Positions 10,452-19,847 of a stretch of DNA of 64,000 nucleotides are shown piece by piece. How positions within the stretch are numbered: the first letter of the stretch is position 1; the number at the start of each line of letters is the position of its first letter. The stretch comes from Cohaesibacter sp. ES.047 (GTDB lineage: Bacteria > Pseudomonadota > Alphaproteobacteria > Rhizobiales > Cohaesibacteraceae). The stretch covers positions 4,759,078 to 4,823,077 of the forward strand of contig NZ_LT907844.1 of assembly GCF_900215505.1 (NCBI RefSeq), written 5' to 3'. The position numbers were made by a program, and so were the translations under genes. The notes beneath the pieces are model-generated. The model was not told where the DNA came from, searched no databases, and saw only the letters and a list, made by a program, of their open reading frames with translations.

Positions 10452-10549
10452 CAAGCCCTCGGAGACCCTGAAAGAGACGACAAAGACGCCACATACATTC
10501 AAGAAATACCGGATATCGGCTACCCGAGCTTAACCCCTTGAATCATCTC

Positions 10550-10574
10550 CTTCAAAGGGTAACTGCCTTTGAAG
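10550..10574. promoter_or_regulatory. Inverted repeat upstream of the ROK gene, candidate operator
   Basis: CTTCAAAG (10550-10557) and CTTTGAAG (10567-10574) are perfect inverted arms around a 9-base spacer, about 100 bases upstream of the ROK start. No T-tract follows on either strand, so this is more likely a protein-binding site than a terminator of the preceding aminotransferase gene. Confidence 0.45.
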
Positions 10575-10721
10575 ACATTGTCATACAAAATAGCAGCCAA
10601 ACAAACAGCAACCGCATGAGATGCTTCTGGGCACGGCAAGAAAAAGGTGCCGGCCATCGCGGTGCCAACACCCTTCACTCGACGCACAGGATCATCCCCC
10701 CTCGCAGTCCCCACATGGGCA

Positions 10722-12086
10722 TTACAGCGTTTTCATCACCTCGCTGATGCTATCGCGAAGGATAGCGGCGATCTCGGCAATCATCTGTTCGGTCAGGATA
10801 AGCGTCGGTGACAGGATGAGGATGTTGCCAAGCGGACGGGCTATCAGTCCGCGTTTCTGTGCGGCCTGGGCGATCTTGAGACCGACCGCCTCATCCGGCG
10901 AGAAAGGCGCATTTGTCGCCTTGTCCTTGACGAACTCGATGCCGATCATGAAGTGGCTGCCGCGCACTTCGCCGACAATGTCCAGATCGCACAGCGCCTT
11001 GAGAGCATTTTCGAAGGACTTGCCCGTTGTGCGCACCTGTTCAGGCAGTTTTTCCGCTTCCATCAAAGCGATGTTGGCGAGGCCCGCAGCCGTCGCAGCC
11101 GGATGCCCCGAATAGGTCATTCCATGCAGGAAGGTGCCCCCCGGCCCCGAAATCACGTCGTGAATTTCGTCCGAGATGATGGTCGCTGACAGCGGCTGGT
11201 AGCCCGACGTCAGCCCCTTGGCGGTCGTGATGATATCCGGTTCAATGCCGAACAAATCCTTGGACGCAAAGAAATGGCCGAGCCGTCCCCATGCAGTGAC
11301 GACCTCATCCGAGATATATTTGATGTCATAGGCAGAACAGACCGCCGCCATGCGCGCATGATAGCCCTCAGGCGCAACGATCACGCCGCCAGCCCCCATG
11401 ATCGGTTCAGCGATGAAGGCCGCAATGGTCTCTGGGCCCATATGCTCGATGGTGCTCTTGAGATCTGCAACGAGCAGGTCAAGAAACTCCGCTTCACTAA
11501 CCCCACCGCCTTCGCGCCAATAATGCGGGCTGCGCAAGTGGTGGACGAGTTCATTGGCGCTGTCCCACCCTTCCGAATAACCGGGTGTGGTCATGGCGAT
11601 GGCAAGATGGGTGGAGCCGTGATAGGCCCCCATGCGGCTCAGGATCTTCTTTTTCTTGGGGCGGCCCAGACGATTGTTATAATGGTGCAGCATGCGCACA
11701 GCCGTATCATTGGCCACCGAGCCGGAGTTGGCAAAATAGACCTTGTTGAGTGCGCCGGGCGCAAGGCTGGCCACCTTTTCGGCAAGGGCAGCCGCCGCCG
11801 GGTGGGTAAAGTTGTAGAAGGTCGAATAGAAATCCAGCGTATCGAGCTGCTTGGAGATCGCCTCGATGATCTCCTGGCGGCGATGCCCGACATTGACGCA
11901 CCAAAGCCCGCCAATCCCATCAATCAGCCTGTTGCCTTCGCTGTCCATCACATAGGCACCGTCAGCATTGGTCACCACGGTTCGGGCACCATCCTGCTTG
12001 AGGGCATTGAGGTCGGCAAAGGACTGGATGAGATGAACGTCCGATGTCAACACCGTGTCGGTATCGGTTGCCACATTATAGTTCAT
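10722..12086 (-). CDS. spuC: Class III PLP-dependent aminotransferase, putrescine:pyruvate type (SpuC-like)
   Basis: A 454-residue fold-type I aminotransferase. Visible features are the substrate-entry motif GGLWCVNVGHRRQEI, the PLP phosphate-binding region FANSGSVANDTAVRM, the acidic pyridine-binding ISDEVVTAWGR and the Schiff-base lysine in TTAKGLTSGYQP. The omega-amino acid/diamine:pyruvate branch includes SpuC, which turns putrescine into 4-aminobutanal. Context supports a polyamine: it ends an operon with a putrescine-type ABC importer and an amidase. Taurine or beta-alanine transamination are alternatives. The start at 12086 has GGAG six bases upstream and overlaps the end of the amidase gene by 11 bases, indicating coupled translation. 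Confidence 0.8.
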   Translation of the reverse strand: MNYNVATDTDTVLTSDVHLIQSFADLNALKQDGARTVVTNADGAYVMDSEGNRLIDGIGGLWCVNVGHRRQEIIEAISKQLDTLDFYSTFYNFTHPAAAALAEKVASLAPGALNKVYFANSGSVANDTAVRMLHHYNNRLGRPKKKKILSRMGAYHGSTHLAIAMTTPGYSEGWDSANELVHHLRSPHYWREGGGVSEAEFLDLLVADLKSTIEHMGPETIAAFIAEPIMGAGGVIVAPEGYHARMAAVCSAYDIKYISDEVVTAWGRLGHFFASKDLFGIEPDIITTAKGLTSGYQPLSATIISDEIHDVISGPGGTFLHGMTYSGHPAATAAGLANIALMEAEKLPEQVRTTGKSFENALKALCDLDIVGEVRGSHFMIGIEFVKDKATNAPFSPDEAVGLKIAQAAQKRGLIARPLGNILILSPTLILTEQMIAEIAAILRDSISEVMKTL

Positions 12087-12861
12087 TGATAACTCCAATC
12101 GCTCTGTAATCTTCACGCTGTCGCGACACCATCTCCGGTGCAATCTCTCCCGACAGTCTCACTTCAGCCACCAGCAGGCTTTCCTGTCGCCCGGCAGTGG
12201 CCAGCATCTCGGCATCTGGCCCCGCGATCAGCGAGCATCCCGCGTAGTCAAGCCCGGCTTCCGAGCCGCAATAGTTGGCGTAAACGATAATCAGGCCCAT
12301 TTCGGAAGCGCGCGCGGGAACCAGATAGTCCGAAACATGCTCATACCCTTTCGGGTTGGCGGTCGGCACGAACACCAGTTCCACGCCCTCTTGCGCAAGG
12401 GCCAAACAATGTTGAGGAAATTCAATATCATAACAAATGAGAAGAGCCGCTTTTCGCCCCTCCCACAGAAAGGTCGTATAGCTGGACCCATAAGCAAAGC
12501 TGGCTTGCTCCATCGGTCCGAACAGCTGCAGCTTGCGGTGATGCGCCAATTGCGTGCCTTGGGCATCAAAGCAGGTGGCCGCATTATAGACACAGCCATC
12601 CGCAGCCTCAGCCCAACCAATTGTCAGACCGCAACCACTTTGCGCAGCGACAGCGGACAAGCGCTGGCACCATTCCCCGCCCAGAGGCTGGGCGAGGCTT
12701 TTGTGAAGCGCCGGCTGGTTATAGCCGGGCAGGTAAAGCTCCGGAAAGACAGCCATTCTTGCGCCTGCCATCGCGGCAGCAGACAATTGGCTTTCGATGA
12801 CGGCAAAGGCCGCATCGATATCGCCATCAATGGCCGGTCCCTGATACAGTGCAAGTTTCAT
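12076..12861 (-). CDS. Nitrilase-superfamily carbon-nitrogen hydrolase
   Basis: A 261-residue amidase with the complete Glu-Lys-Cys triad: Glu in FPELYLPGY, Lys in HRKLQLFG and Cys in LICYDIEFP. It hydrolyses a C-N bond; the family includes N-carbamoylputrescine amidase and aliphatic or R-selective amidases. Its place between a putrescine-type binding protein gene and an aminotransferase gene suggests release of a diamine from an amide or carbamoyl form before transamination. The sequence alone does not fix the substrate. No signal peptide, so cytoplasmic. Confidence 0.8.
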   Translation of the reverse strand: MKLALYQGPAIDGDIDAAFAVIESQLSAAAMAGARMAVFPELYLPGYNQPALHKSLAQPLGGEWCQRLSAVAAQSGCGLTIGWAEAADGCVYNAATCFDAQGTQLAHHRKLQLFGPMEQASFAYGSSYTTFLWEGRKAALLICYDIEFPQHCLALAQEGVELVFVPTANPKGYEHVSDYLVPARASEMGLIIVYANYCGSEAGLDYAGCSLIAGPDAEMLATAGRQESLLVAEVRLSGEIAPEMVSRQREDYRAIGVINEL

Positions 12862-12880
12862 GACTGTCTGATCCGTTCGC

Positions 12881-13909
12881 CTATTTCTTCAGGTTGGTCC
12901 AGATGGCATCGTAAAGAACCTGAACCTCTTCAGGGCATGCCTGCACGAAGACGCCCTTGGGGCCCTCGGGTGGATTGGATTCCGGAGAATTCTTCACCGC
13001 ATCATCGAGATAAGGCTCGACACCCTTCACGCCGGATGTGTATTGGGCATAGTTGGTCACCGCCGCCGCATTTTCCGGCTCAAGCAGGAAGTTCATGAAC
13101 TTCAACGCATTTTCCCGGTTGGGGGCATCTTTAAGCAGCGCCACATTGTCCATCCAGACGATATAGCCTTCCTTCGGGAACGCATATTCAATGTTCGCCC
13201 CTTCGCCGCGCGCCTTGGCGGAGAAGCCAGACCAGATCATGCCAGCAGCGGCATCGCCCGAGACAAGCACATCCTTGGCAACATCGGAACCGAACGATGC
13301 CCAGTCCTTCTTGGCATCCAGAACAAGAGCATTGAGGGCCTTGAGCTGATCGCGATCGGCGGTGCACTGCGGGATACCAAGATGAAGAGACGCCAGCGTC
13401 AGTGTTTCACCCGCCGTATCGAGCACGTTGATCTTGCCTTTCAGCTCTTCAGGCGGATCAAAGACGATCGCGGTGGTATCGATCGGCCCTTTGTAGACAT
13501 CACGATTGACCGCAAAAGAGGTGGAGCCCCACTGATAGGGGATGGAGCTCTTGCGACCCGGATCGAAACTCACATCGACCCACTGATCCTGAATATTCGA
13601 GAAATTGGACAGCTCGGAGGGTTCAAACGTATCCAGCATGCCCTCGTCATTGAGGATCTTGACCATATAGTCGCCGGGAACCGCGACATCATAGCTGCCC
13701 AGCTTGCCTGCCTTGAGCGAAGCAAGCAGCGCTTCATTGCTGTCATAGGTATCCATGGTGACTTCGACATCATATTCCTTGGCAAACTTGTCCAGCAGTT
13801 CCTGCGGGATATATTCGAACCAGTGATAAATGGACAATTTGCCTTCGGCCTGAACGTTGGCCGTTAGCGCCAAAAGTGCCATCGAGGTCGTCAATAGGAG
13901 TTTCTTCAT
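12881..13909 (-). CDS. potF: Periplasmic polyamine-binding protein (PotF/PotD family)
   Basis: A 342-residue exported binding protein with a signal peptide (MKKLLLTTSMALLALTANVQA) and the start of the mature protein GKLSIYHWFEYIPQELLDKF, typical of spermidine/putrescine receptors. Motifs GDYMVKILNDEGML and VPYQWGS-like IPYQWGSTSFAVN are those of the family. It captures polyamine in the periplasm and delivers it to PotHI. It lies after the permease genes, 34 bases from potI. The start at 13909 has GGAG eight bases upstream. Slightly shorter than E. coli PotF (370). The exact ligand (putrescine, spermidine or an acylated or carbamoylated diamine) is not determined. Confidence 0.88.
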   Translation of the reverse strand: MKKLLLTTSMALLALTANVQAEGKLSIYHWFEYIPQELLDKFAKEYDVEVTMDTYDSNEALLASLKAGKLGSYDVAVPGDYMVKILNDEGMLDTFEPSELSNFSNIQDQWVDVSFDPGRKSSIPYQWGSTSFAVNRDVYKGPIDTTAIVFDPPEELKGKINVLDTAGETLTLASLHLGIPQCTADRDQLKALNALVLDAKKDWASFGSDVAKDVLVSGDAAAGMIWSGFSAKARGEGANIEYAFPKEGYIVWMDNVALLKDAPNRENALKFMNFLLEPENAAAVTNYAQYTSGVKGVEPYLDDAVKNSPESNPPEGPKGVFVQACPEEVQVLYDAIWTNLKK

Positions 13910-13943
13910 CGGGAGGGCTCCACTCTGTAAAAAATGTTTTCTG

Positions 13944-14759
13944 TCAGGATTTTGTTTTTAATTGCCCCATCCGACCGATTAGCCAGGACAGGGAGACAAA
14001 GACCACCGACACGCCAAGCATGAGTGTCGAAATGGCCATGATATTGGGCTTGATCCCCTGTTTGACCGACCCGAAAATTGCGGTCGGAAGGGTTTCAACG
14101 CCAGCGCCCTTGACGAAGTTGGTGATCAGGAAATCGTCAAGGGAAATGATGAAGGCAAGCAAAAAGCCAGACAGAATGCCGGGCATCATGATCGGCAAAA
14201 GGATCTGCTGGAACGCCTCTCTGGGCGTGGCGTAGAGATCCATGGCAGCCTGCTCATAGACATCCGGAATGCTCTGCATGCGAGCCGAAATCGGCAAATA
14301 GGCAAAAGGAATACAAAAAACGGTGTGCGCAACAAGGATTGTGCCAAGGCCACTGGTAAATCCGATGGCGGAAAAGAACACCAGACTGGCCACGGCGGTC
14401 ACCACTTCGGGCACCATCAGTGGCAAATTGATGAGCGCGAAGCTCGCCATCTTGCCCTTGAAACGCCCAGCCCGCGTCATCGCCACCGAAGCGGCAACGG
14501 CAATCATGGTCGCAAGACCCGCTGCAATCATCGCAATCGTCAGCGAATTGGTTGCGGCCCGCTGGAATTTCGTTGCCTCCGGTCCGGTGAAGACATCGAC
14601 ATACCATTTGAGAGACAAGCCACCCCAGTTGGTGATCGAGGTCGATGCGTTGAAGGAATAGACACCGACGATAACCAGCGGGGCATAAAGCACCACAAGG
14701 CACAGGATGGTGATCGCCAGAAAGCCGGGAAAGCGGCGAAGGTCGGTTTTGGCAGCCAT
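13944..14759 (-). CDS. potI: Polyamine ABC transporter permease PotI
   Basis: A 271-residue inner-membrane permease with six predicted membrane segments, the first at about residues 12-33 ([21 protein letters not shown]). The EAA-type loop that contacts the ATPase reads [21 protein letters not shown], with the following Pro-Gly-rich turn ([14 protein letters not shown]). Its start overlaps the potH stop by one base (TGATG), so translation is coupled. It forms the channel together with PotH. Confidence 0.9.
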   Translation of the reverse strand: MAAKTDLRRFPGFLAITILCLVVLYAPLVIVGVYSFNASTSITNWGGLSLKWYVDVFTGPEATKFQRAATNSLTIAMIAAGLATMIAVAASVAMTRAGRFKGKMASFALINLPLMVPEVVTAVASLVFFSAIGFTSGLGTILVAHTVFCIPFAYLPISARMQSIPDVYEQAAMDLYATPREAFQQILLPIMMPGILSGFLLAFIISLDDFLITNFVKGAGVETLPTAIFGSVKQGIKPNIMAISTLMLGVSVVFVSLSWLIGRMGQLKTKS

Positions 14760-15682
14760 CAGCGACGCTCCCCTTTGCTCTGATTGCGGGCGTAGACCAG
14801 AAGCACCGCCATGACAATGCTCAGAAGGACCATGGAAATGGCGGCTCCGAAGGGCCAGTTCCCTGCAGCACCCTTGAATTGCTCCTCAATCAGCGAACCG
14901 ATCATGAAGTTCTTTGCCCCGCCCAGCAGATCCGGTGCCAGAAAGGCACCAAGGGACGGCACGAAAACAAGGATGCAGCCGGCAATGATCCCCGGCTTGA
15001 TCACCGGCAGGATAACCAGTCGCAAGGTCGTCCAGACCCCGGAGTAGAGATCGGCAGCGGCCTCCGACAGGGCGAAGTCATATCGCTCGACCGCGGCATA
15101 GATCGGCAACACCATGAAGGGCAGATAGCTGTAGAACAGCCCCAGCTGCACGGCAAAATTGGTATTGATCAGCCCGATGGGCTCGTTGATGATCCCGGTC
15201 CACATCAGAAACTCGTTGAAGGGACCCGTGTCGCGAATGAGAAATTTCATTGAGACGGTGCGGATCAGCAGATTGACCCAATAAGGAATGGTGACCAGAA
15301 ACAGCCAGATCGAGCGCGACTTCGGATCCCGCGTGGCGATGAACCAAGCGGTCGGAAAGCCGATAAGCAGACAGGCAATGGTTGCCACGCCCGCCTGCCA
15401 GATCGAGCGCCAGAAAATCGAGATGTAGGTCCATTCGATCGACGGGGGCTCATCCCCGAACAGGCCGCGATCAAAGAAGAACTGGTCGTAGGCATCAAGG
15501 GAGAATTCCCAGATCACGCCGCCGCGGAATTCCTTGGTCAGGAACGAATAAACGGCCATCACCAGAACCGGAGCCAACAGGAAGATCCCGATGACGATCC
15601 AGGTTGGCAGCATGAGGCGGAAACTGTTGCCGCGATAGATGTCCGAGGTCTCGCCCGCGCCCATCGGCGCACCGGCCGCCAT
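14759..15682 (-). CDS. potH: Polyamine ABC transporter permease PotH
   Basis: A 307-residue inner-membrane permease of the PotB/PotH type. The first membrane segment is near residues 23-45 ([21 protein letters not shown]) and the EAA loop is [22 protein letters not shown] long periplasmic loop (ITKEFRGG... to [15 protein letters not shown]) between segments one and two is usual for this subunit. It overlaps potG by one base (TAATG), in the standard order G-H-I-F. Confidence 0.9.
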   Translation of the reverse strand: MAAGAPMGAGETSDIYRGNSFRLMLPTWIVIGIFLLAPVLVMAVYSFLTKEFRGGVIWEFSLDAYDQFFFDRGLFGDEPPSIEWTYISIFWRSIWQAGVATIACLLIGFPTAWFIATRDPKSRSIWLFLVTIPYWVNLLIRTVSMKFLIRDTGPFNEFLMWTGIINEPIGLINTNFAVQLGLFYSYLPFMVLPIYAAVERYDFALSEAAADLYSGVWTTLRLVILPVIKPGIIAGCILVFVPSLGAFLAPDLLGGAKNFMIGSLIEEQFKGAAGNWPFGAAISMVLLSIVMAVLLVYARNQSKGERR

Positions 15683-16755
15683 TAGTCAACGAGCAGGCGC
15701 GCGGCACCTGCCTCCATTTTCAGCCCCACCGAGGCACCAGCCTCGGGAACTTCCTGCCCCTCCGAATTCTGCAGCCTGATGTTGATGGCCTCACCATCAA
15801 CAAGCTGCATCTGGAGGTGAATGTCCGTACCCAGATAGACTTGGCCGACAACCGTTGCGCAGAGATCTGCCTCGGCTTCGGCACACAGACTGATCCGTTC
15901 CGGTCGCACCGAAAGATGCCCCTTGCCCGCATCCACTGCATCGGCAGCCGGACAGGAGAACGGATGCCCTCCGGGCAAGGTGATACTGGCTTGTCCGCCA
16001 GATACCGAAAGAACATCAACATCAAGAAGGTTCGTCTCACCAATGAAATCCGCAACAAAGCGATTGATTGGCGCTTCATAGATTTCACGAGGCGATCCGA
16101 CCTGTTGCACACGCCCATCCGACATGACGGCAATGCGATCCGACATGGTCAGCGCCTCTTCCTGATCGTGGGTCACGAAAACAAAGGCAATGCCGGTCTC
16201 GCGCTGAATTTCCTTCAACTGCACGCGCACCGCCTGCCTCAGCTTCAGATCAAGAGCAGAGAGCGGTTCATCGAGCAACAGCACTTTCGGGCGCGGAGCG
16301 AGAGCCCGGGCAAGAGCCACCCGCTGCTGCTGTCCCCCGGACAATTGCGCTGGCTTTCGATTGGCGAAATCCGCAAGTTGGACCAGTTTGAGCACGTCAT
16401 CGGCCCGCCGCACCGCCTCGACCCGGCTCCAGCCGGACCGCAGGAGCCCGAACATGACATTTTCCTCGACGCTCATATGCGGGAAAAGTGCATATTGCTG
16501 GAAGACCGTATTGACCGGCCTCTTGTGCGGCGGCAGATCCGTAAGATCCGCGCCTTGCAGCCGGATCGACCCTCCACTCACCTCCTCGAAACCAGCAATG
16601 CAGCGCAGAAGCGTTGTCTTGCCGCAACCGGACGGTCCAAGCAGGGTGAAGAACTCATTGTCGCGAATATCCAGAGACACACCATGCAGCGCGGTCACCG
16701 GACCATAGTTTTTAACGACTTTATCAATATCAATTGCAACATCAGGGCGGTTCAT
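15682..16755 (-). CDS. potG: Polyamine ABC transporter ATP-binding protein PotG
   Basis: A 357-residue ATPase that drives uptake through PotHI. Walker A is [12 protein letters not shown], the signature is [15 protein letters not shown], Walker B is [12 protein letters not shown] and the switch His is in [16 protein letters not shown]. The C-terminal 100 residues form the TOBE-type regulatory region found in PotA/PotG. First gene of the operon potGHIF-amidase-aminotransferase. A LuxR-type gene is divergent across about 90 bases and is the likely regulator. Confidence 0.92.
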   Translation of the reverse strand: MNRPDVAIDIDKVVKNYGPVTALHGVSLDIRDNEFFTLLGPSGCGKTTLLRCIAGFEEVSGGSIRLQGADLTDLPPHKRPVNTVFQQYALFPHMSVEENVMFGLLRSGWSRVEAVRRADDVLKLVQLADFANRKPAQLSGGQQQRVALARALAPRPKVLLLDEPLSALDLKLRQAVRVQLKEIQRETGIAFVFVTHDQEEALTMSDRIAVMSDGRVQQVGSPREIYEAPINRFVADFIGETNLLDVDVLSVSGGQASITLPGGHPFSCPAADAVDAGKGHLSVRPERISLCAEAEADLCATVVGQVYLGTDIHLQMQLVDGEAINIRLQNSEGQEVPEAGASVGLKMEAGAARLLVD

Positions 16756-16816
16756 CTAAATCTCTTCGTTGATACCACTCAATTCACTGGATAAAAGACT
16801 AAGTTAGGTCATTTGA

Positions 16817-16830
16817 GGGGTATATACCCC
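16817..16830. promoter_or_regulatory. 14-bp perfect palindrome next to the LuxR-gene ribosome site
   Basis: GGGGTATATACCCC is a perfect palindrome. It ends two bases before the Shine-Dalgarno AGGAGGT (16833-16839) of the divergent LuxR-type gene. It may be an operator shared with potG or, in RNA, a short hairpin that hinders ribosome access. Confidence 0.5.
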
Positions 16831-16845
16831 CAAGGAGGTATGGAG

Positions 16846-17637
16846 ATGGTCTCGCCCAATTCGTCGGAAAGCCACTTGGGGAAGGTGATTGCCGCTCTCT
16901 CGTCCGAGACATTTGAAAGCAAATTATTTCAATGGCTTAACAGATGCTTTGAAATAGACAACACAACCATGCTGGCCTATTTCCAGAACAAAAGGCCCGA
17001 AATCCTGTTCTCACAATCTCGCGTGAAAAGCGTTCACGAGAAGCTTGAGACGGTCTATGTCCCCGCCGCATACCTCCTTGATCCTTTCCATGCTCTGCAT
17101 GTGGATCAGGCCGAACCGGGGCTCTATTGGTTGCAGCGTATCGCGCCAGATCAGTTCCAGCGCAATGAATATTTCGCCACCTACTATCAACGCACAACGC
17201 TGGTCGATGAAGTCGCCTATGTGGCAAACCCGTCCGATGGCGTTTCGGTGCATATTTGTCTGGGGCGAGATATATCTTCGGGACGACGGTTCAACGCGCG
17301 CGAAGTCGCCAAGGCGGAATTGCTGGCACCGATCGTCTGCGCCCTGATCGAACAACGCTGGTCGGGCCTTGAATCCACGGGCGATTTCAGCGACGAGGAT
17401 CTGGCCCGGCATTTGATCGAAGCCATTCAGGAAGCCCATCAGATCAAATTGAGCCCGAGACAAGCTCAAGTGGCCCTGCTCATCCTGAGGGGCCACTCGT
17501 CTGTTTCCATCGGCCTGCGCCTGGGCATCAGCCCACAAACCGTCAAGGTCTTTCGCAAGCAGCTTTACAGCAAATGCAAGATTTCGTCGCAAGCCGAACT
17601 CTTCTCGCTATTGATGCCCCTTCTCTCGATGCATTGA
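16846..17637 (+). CDS. LuxR-type (GerE HTH) transcriptional regulator
   Basis: A 263-residue protein whose last 65 residues form a GerE/LuxR HTH (KLSPRQAQVALLILRGHSSV, then LGISPQTVKVFRKQLYSK). The N-terminal 190 residues show no domain I can name; they do not look like an autoinducer-binding or receiver domain. Three starts are possible in frame; ATG at 16846 is chosen because AGGAGGT ends six bases before it, whereas the ATG at 16840 touches that site. It is divergent from the potGHIF operon, which it probably controls; the same HTH group often sits beside polyamine or amino-acid import genes. Confidence 0.75.
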   Translation: MVSPNSSESHLGKVIAALSSETFESKLFQWLNRCFEIDNTTMLAYFQNKRPEILFSQSRVKSVHEKLETVYVPAAYLLDPFHALHVDQAEPGLYWLQRIAPDQFQRNEYFATYYQRTTLVDEVAYVANPSDGVSVHICLGRDISSGRRFNAREVAKAELLAPIVCALIEQRWSGLESTGDFSDEDLARHLIEAIQEAHQIKLSPRQAQVALLILRGHSSVSIGLRLGISPQTVKVFRKQLYSKCKISSQAELFSLLMPLLSMH

Positions 17638-17700
17638 AACGGCGTTTCAGATAATCACCAAGATAGACCATAACAAATTGTAATAATTGGATAAAATTCT

Positions 17701-17760
17701 GGACAGAACTGTCCCGCCAGAGTCCGCTGACATCAAATCTTCACAAAACTTACATGTAAG
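17701..17760. promoter_or_regulatory. Two palindromes upstream of the ABC importer operon
   Basis: GGACAG-AA-CTGTCC (17701-17714) and CTTACATGTAAG (17749-17760, a perfect 12-mer) lie 65-124 bases before the ATPase start. Either could be an operator of this three-gene unit, or the first could belong to the end of the LuxR gene. There is no T-tract, so neither is a strong terminator. Confidence 0.45.
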
Positions 17761-17824
17761 CGTCATACGCGAGCGATAGGCAAACGCAACACCCTTCTGA
17801 TGCGCTCAACGATAAGTTTTTCCC

Positions 17825-18892
17825 ATGACCAGTCAGGCTCCCGCTGCCCTGTCCATTCGCTCTCTGTCCATGAGTTATGGGACCGAAAAGGTCCTTGACG
17901 GCATCAACATCGATCTGGAAGCAGGCAAGGTCCTAGGCCTGCTGGGACCATCCGGCTGTGGCAAGACGACCTTGCTCCGCCTTATTTCAGGTCTGCTGCT
18001 CCCCAATGAGGGACAGATCGAGATCGCCGGGCGCATCGTTGCCGGTCAGGCCGGTCACAATGCCCTGCCACCGGAAAAACGCGATCTGGGCATGGTGTTT
18101 CAGGATTATGCGCTCTGGCCGCACATGTCGGTCGCAAAGAATGTTGCCTTCCCGCTCGAAATGAAGAAAGTGCCAGCCGACGAACGCAAGCGCCGGGTGA
18201 TCCGGGCGCTGGATCGTGTTGGGCTAGGCGCTCTTGCGGAGCGTCGCCCCTCAGACCTGTCTGGTGGCCAGCAGCAACGCGTCGCCATTGCCCGCGCCAT
18301 CGTTGCCGAGCCACCACTTGTCCTCTTTGATGAGCCCCTCTCCAACCTCGATCGCGAACTGCGCGAGACCATGATTGATGAACTTGGAGACCTTGTCGCA
18401 GACCTCAATCTCAGTGCAGTCTATGTCACCCACGACCACGCAGAGGCCCTCACCCTGTCCGATCAGGTGGCAGTGATGCGCGGCGGGCACATCGAACAAT
18501 TGGCAAGACCGGATCAACTCGTCAGTGAGCCCGCCAATGAGACGGTTGCCGATTTTCTCCGTCTTGGCTGCCTACTGCCCGCAAAACAGGGCAGCAATGG
18601 TTGGTACATCGACAACACCACGATCCCGCTCATCGGCGCAGAACAAAAGACATCCAGAGCCACCGTCCTTTTGCCGGAGAAGGCCCTGCGCCTAGGCGAT
18701 GCCGGGCCCGAAACCATCAACGTCGAGGTTGTCCGGTCCCAAACCCGCAGCACCGGCTTTGCCCTCACGCTGCGGGCAAAAGGAACCGACCACCTCATCC
18801 GCCTTGTCAGCTCCATTCGCGCGGCCCCCGGCGAACAACTGGACCTGTCCTACTCACCTGAAGACCTACGCTGGTTTCCCATCACCACCTAA
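17825..18892 (+). CDS. ABC transporter ATP-binding protein (ferric/phosphonate-type importer)
   Basis: A 355-residue ATPase. Walker [13 protein letters not shown], signature [15 protein letters not shown], Walker [13 protein letters not shown] and switch [16 protein letters not shown] are all present, followed by a TOBE-like C-terminal region. It resembles FbpC/PhnT-type ATPases. First gene of a tight three-gene unit with a binding protein (22 bases downstream) and a fused permease. It energises import; the substrate is not readable from this subunit. Confidence 0.88.
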   Translation: MTSQAPAALSIRSLSMSYGTEKVLDGINIDLEAGKVLGLLGPSGCGKTTLLRLISGLLLPNEGQIEIAGRIVAGQAGHNALPPEKRDLGMVFQDYALWPHMSVAKNVAFPLEMKKVPADERKRRVIRALDRVGLGALAERRPSDLSGGQQQRVAIARAIVAEPPLVLFDEPLSNLDRELRETMIDELGDLVADLNLSAVYVTHDHAEALTLSDQVAVMRGGHIEQLARPDQLVSEPANETVADFLRLGCLLPAKQGSNGWYIDNTTIPLIGAEQKTSRATVLLPEKALRLGDAGPETINVEVVRSQTRSTGFALTLRAKGTDHLIRLVSSIRAAPGEQLDLSYSPEDLRWFPITT

Positions 18893-18914
18893 CATTTTCC
18901 AATGGAGATTTTCG

Positions 18915-19847
18915 ATGCGTCGCACACTTGCCGCTCTCGCAATGGGCCTTCTGGCCACCACGGCTGCTCAGGCCGATATCACCGTTTATTCCGCTGGCCC
19001 CAAGGCCCTGATCAAGAATCTCGCTACGGGCTTCACGGCAAAGACCGGCATCAAGGCCAACGTCTTTCAGGCAACCACCGGCAAGGTGATGGCCCGTCTT
19101 GAAGCCGAGAGCGCCAACCCGGTTGCTGACGTTGTCGTCTCAGCCTCCTGGGGCACGGCCACCAGCTTTGCCGAAAAAGGCCTGCTGCTTTCCTACGACA
19201 GCCCAAATGCCAAAACCGTTCCGGATTTCCTCAAAATAGACGGTGCGGTGGCGCAAGGCGTTGCCGGTCTCATCATCGCATGGAACACCCAGTCCGGCAC
19301 CCCCAAGCCAACCGACTGGTCCGACCTGACCAAGCCGGAATACAAGGATCTGGTGACCCTTCCCGATCCGGCAGCCTCCGGCGGCACCTACACGCTGGTC
19401 GAAGCTTTCATCGCCAATGACATGACCGACGTGCTCCAAGGCCTCAAGGACAATGGCGCGATCGTGGCCGGTGCCAACAAGGCAGCGCTCAACCCTGTTC
19501 TTCAGGGCGCAAAAGCCGCCGTTTTCGCTGGCGTTGACTACATCACCATGGGTGCCGCTGCCAAAGGCGAAACCGTGGAAGCCATCTTCCCGAAAAGCGG
19601 CACCGTGGTTGCACCGCGTCCGATCATGATCCTCAAGTCGTCCAAACAGCAGGAAGACGCAAAGAAGTTCATCGACTATGTGCTGTCTGAGGAAGGCCAG
19701 CAGGCGGTTGCCAAAGTCAACCTGATGCCATCCCGCACCGACATCAAGGTGGACCGCCCGCTGATCGGCGATCTGAAGCTGCTGTCCAAGGATGGTGCAC
19801 CGGCACGCGACAAGGTACTGGCTGACTTCAAAGCGATCTTCAACTAA
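18915..19847 (+). CDS. Periplasmic binding protein of a ferric/phosphonate-type ABC importer
   Basis: A 310-residue exported protein with a signal peptide (MRRTLAALAMGLLATTAAQA) and the ITVYSAGPKALIKNL opening common to the FbpA/PhnS/ThiB superfamily; TTGKVMARLEAESANPVADV is the family's central motif. The paired tyrosines that bind Fe(III) in FbpA proteins are not seen, so iron is doubtful; 2-aminoethylphosphonate or another small anion is possible. The ATG at 18915 has GGAG seven bases upstream. Its stop overlaps the permease start (TAATG). Confidence 0.82.
   Translation: MRRTLAALAMGLLATTAAQADITVYSAGPKALIKNLATGFTAKTGIKANVFQATTGKVMARLEAESANPVADVVVSASWGTATSFAEKGLLLSYDSPNAKTVPDFLKIDGAVAQGVAGLIIAWNTQSGTPKPTDWSDLTKPEYKDLVTLPDPAASGGTYTLVEAFIANDMTDVLQGLKDNGAIVAGANKAALNPVLQGAKAAVFAGVDYITMGAAAKGETVEAIFPKSGTVVAPRPIMILKSSKQQEDAKKFIDYVLSEEGQQAVAKVNLMPSRTDIKVDRPLIGDLKLLSKDGAPARDKVLADFKAIFN

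Noticed and set aside
18915-19847. Calling the binding protein an iron(III) receptor
   Set aside because: The paired tyrosines expected for Fe(III) binding were not found, so a specific iron assignment was withheld.
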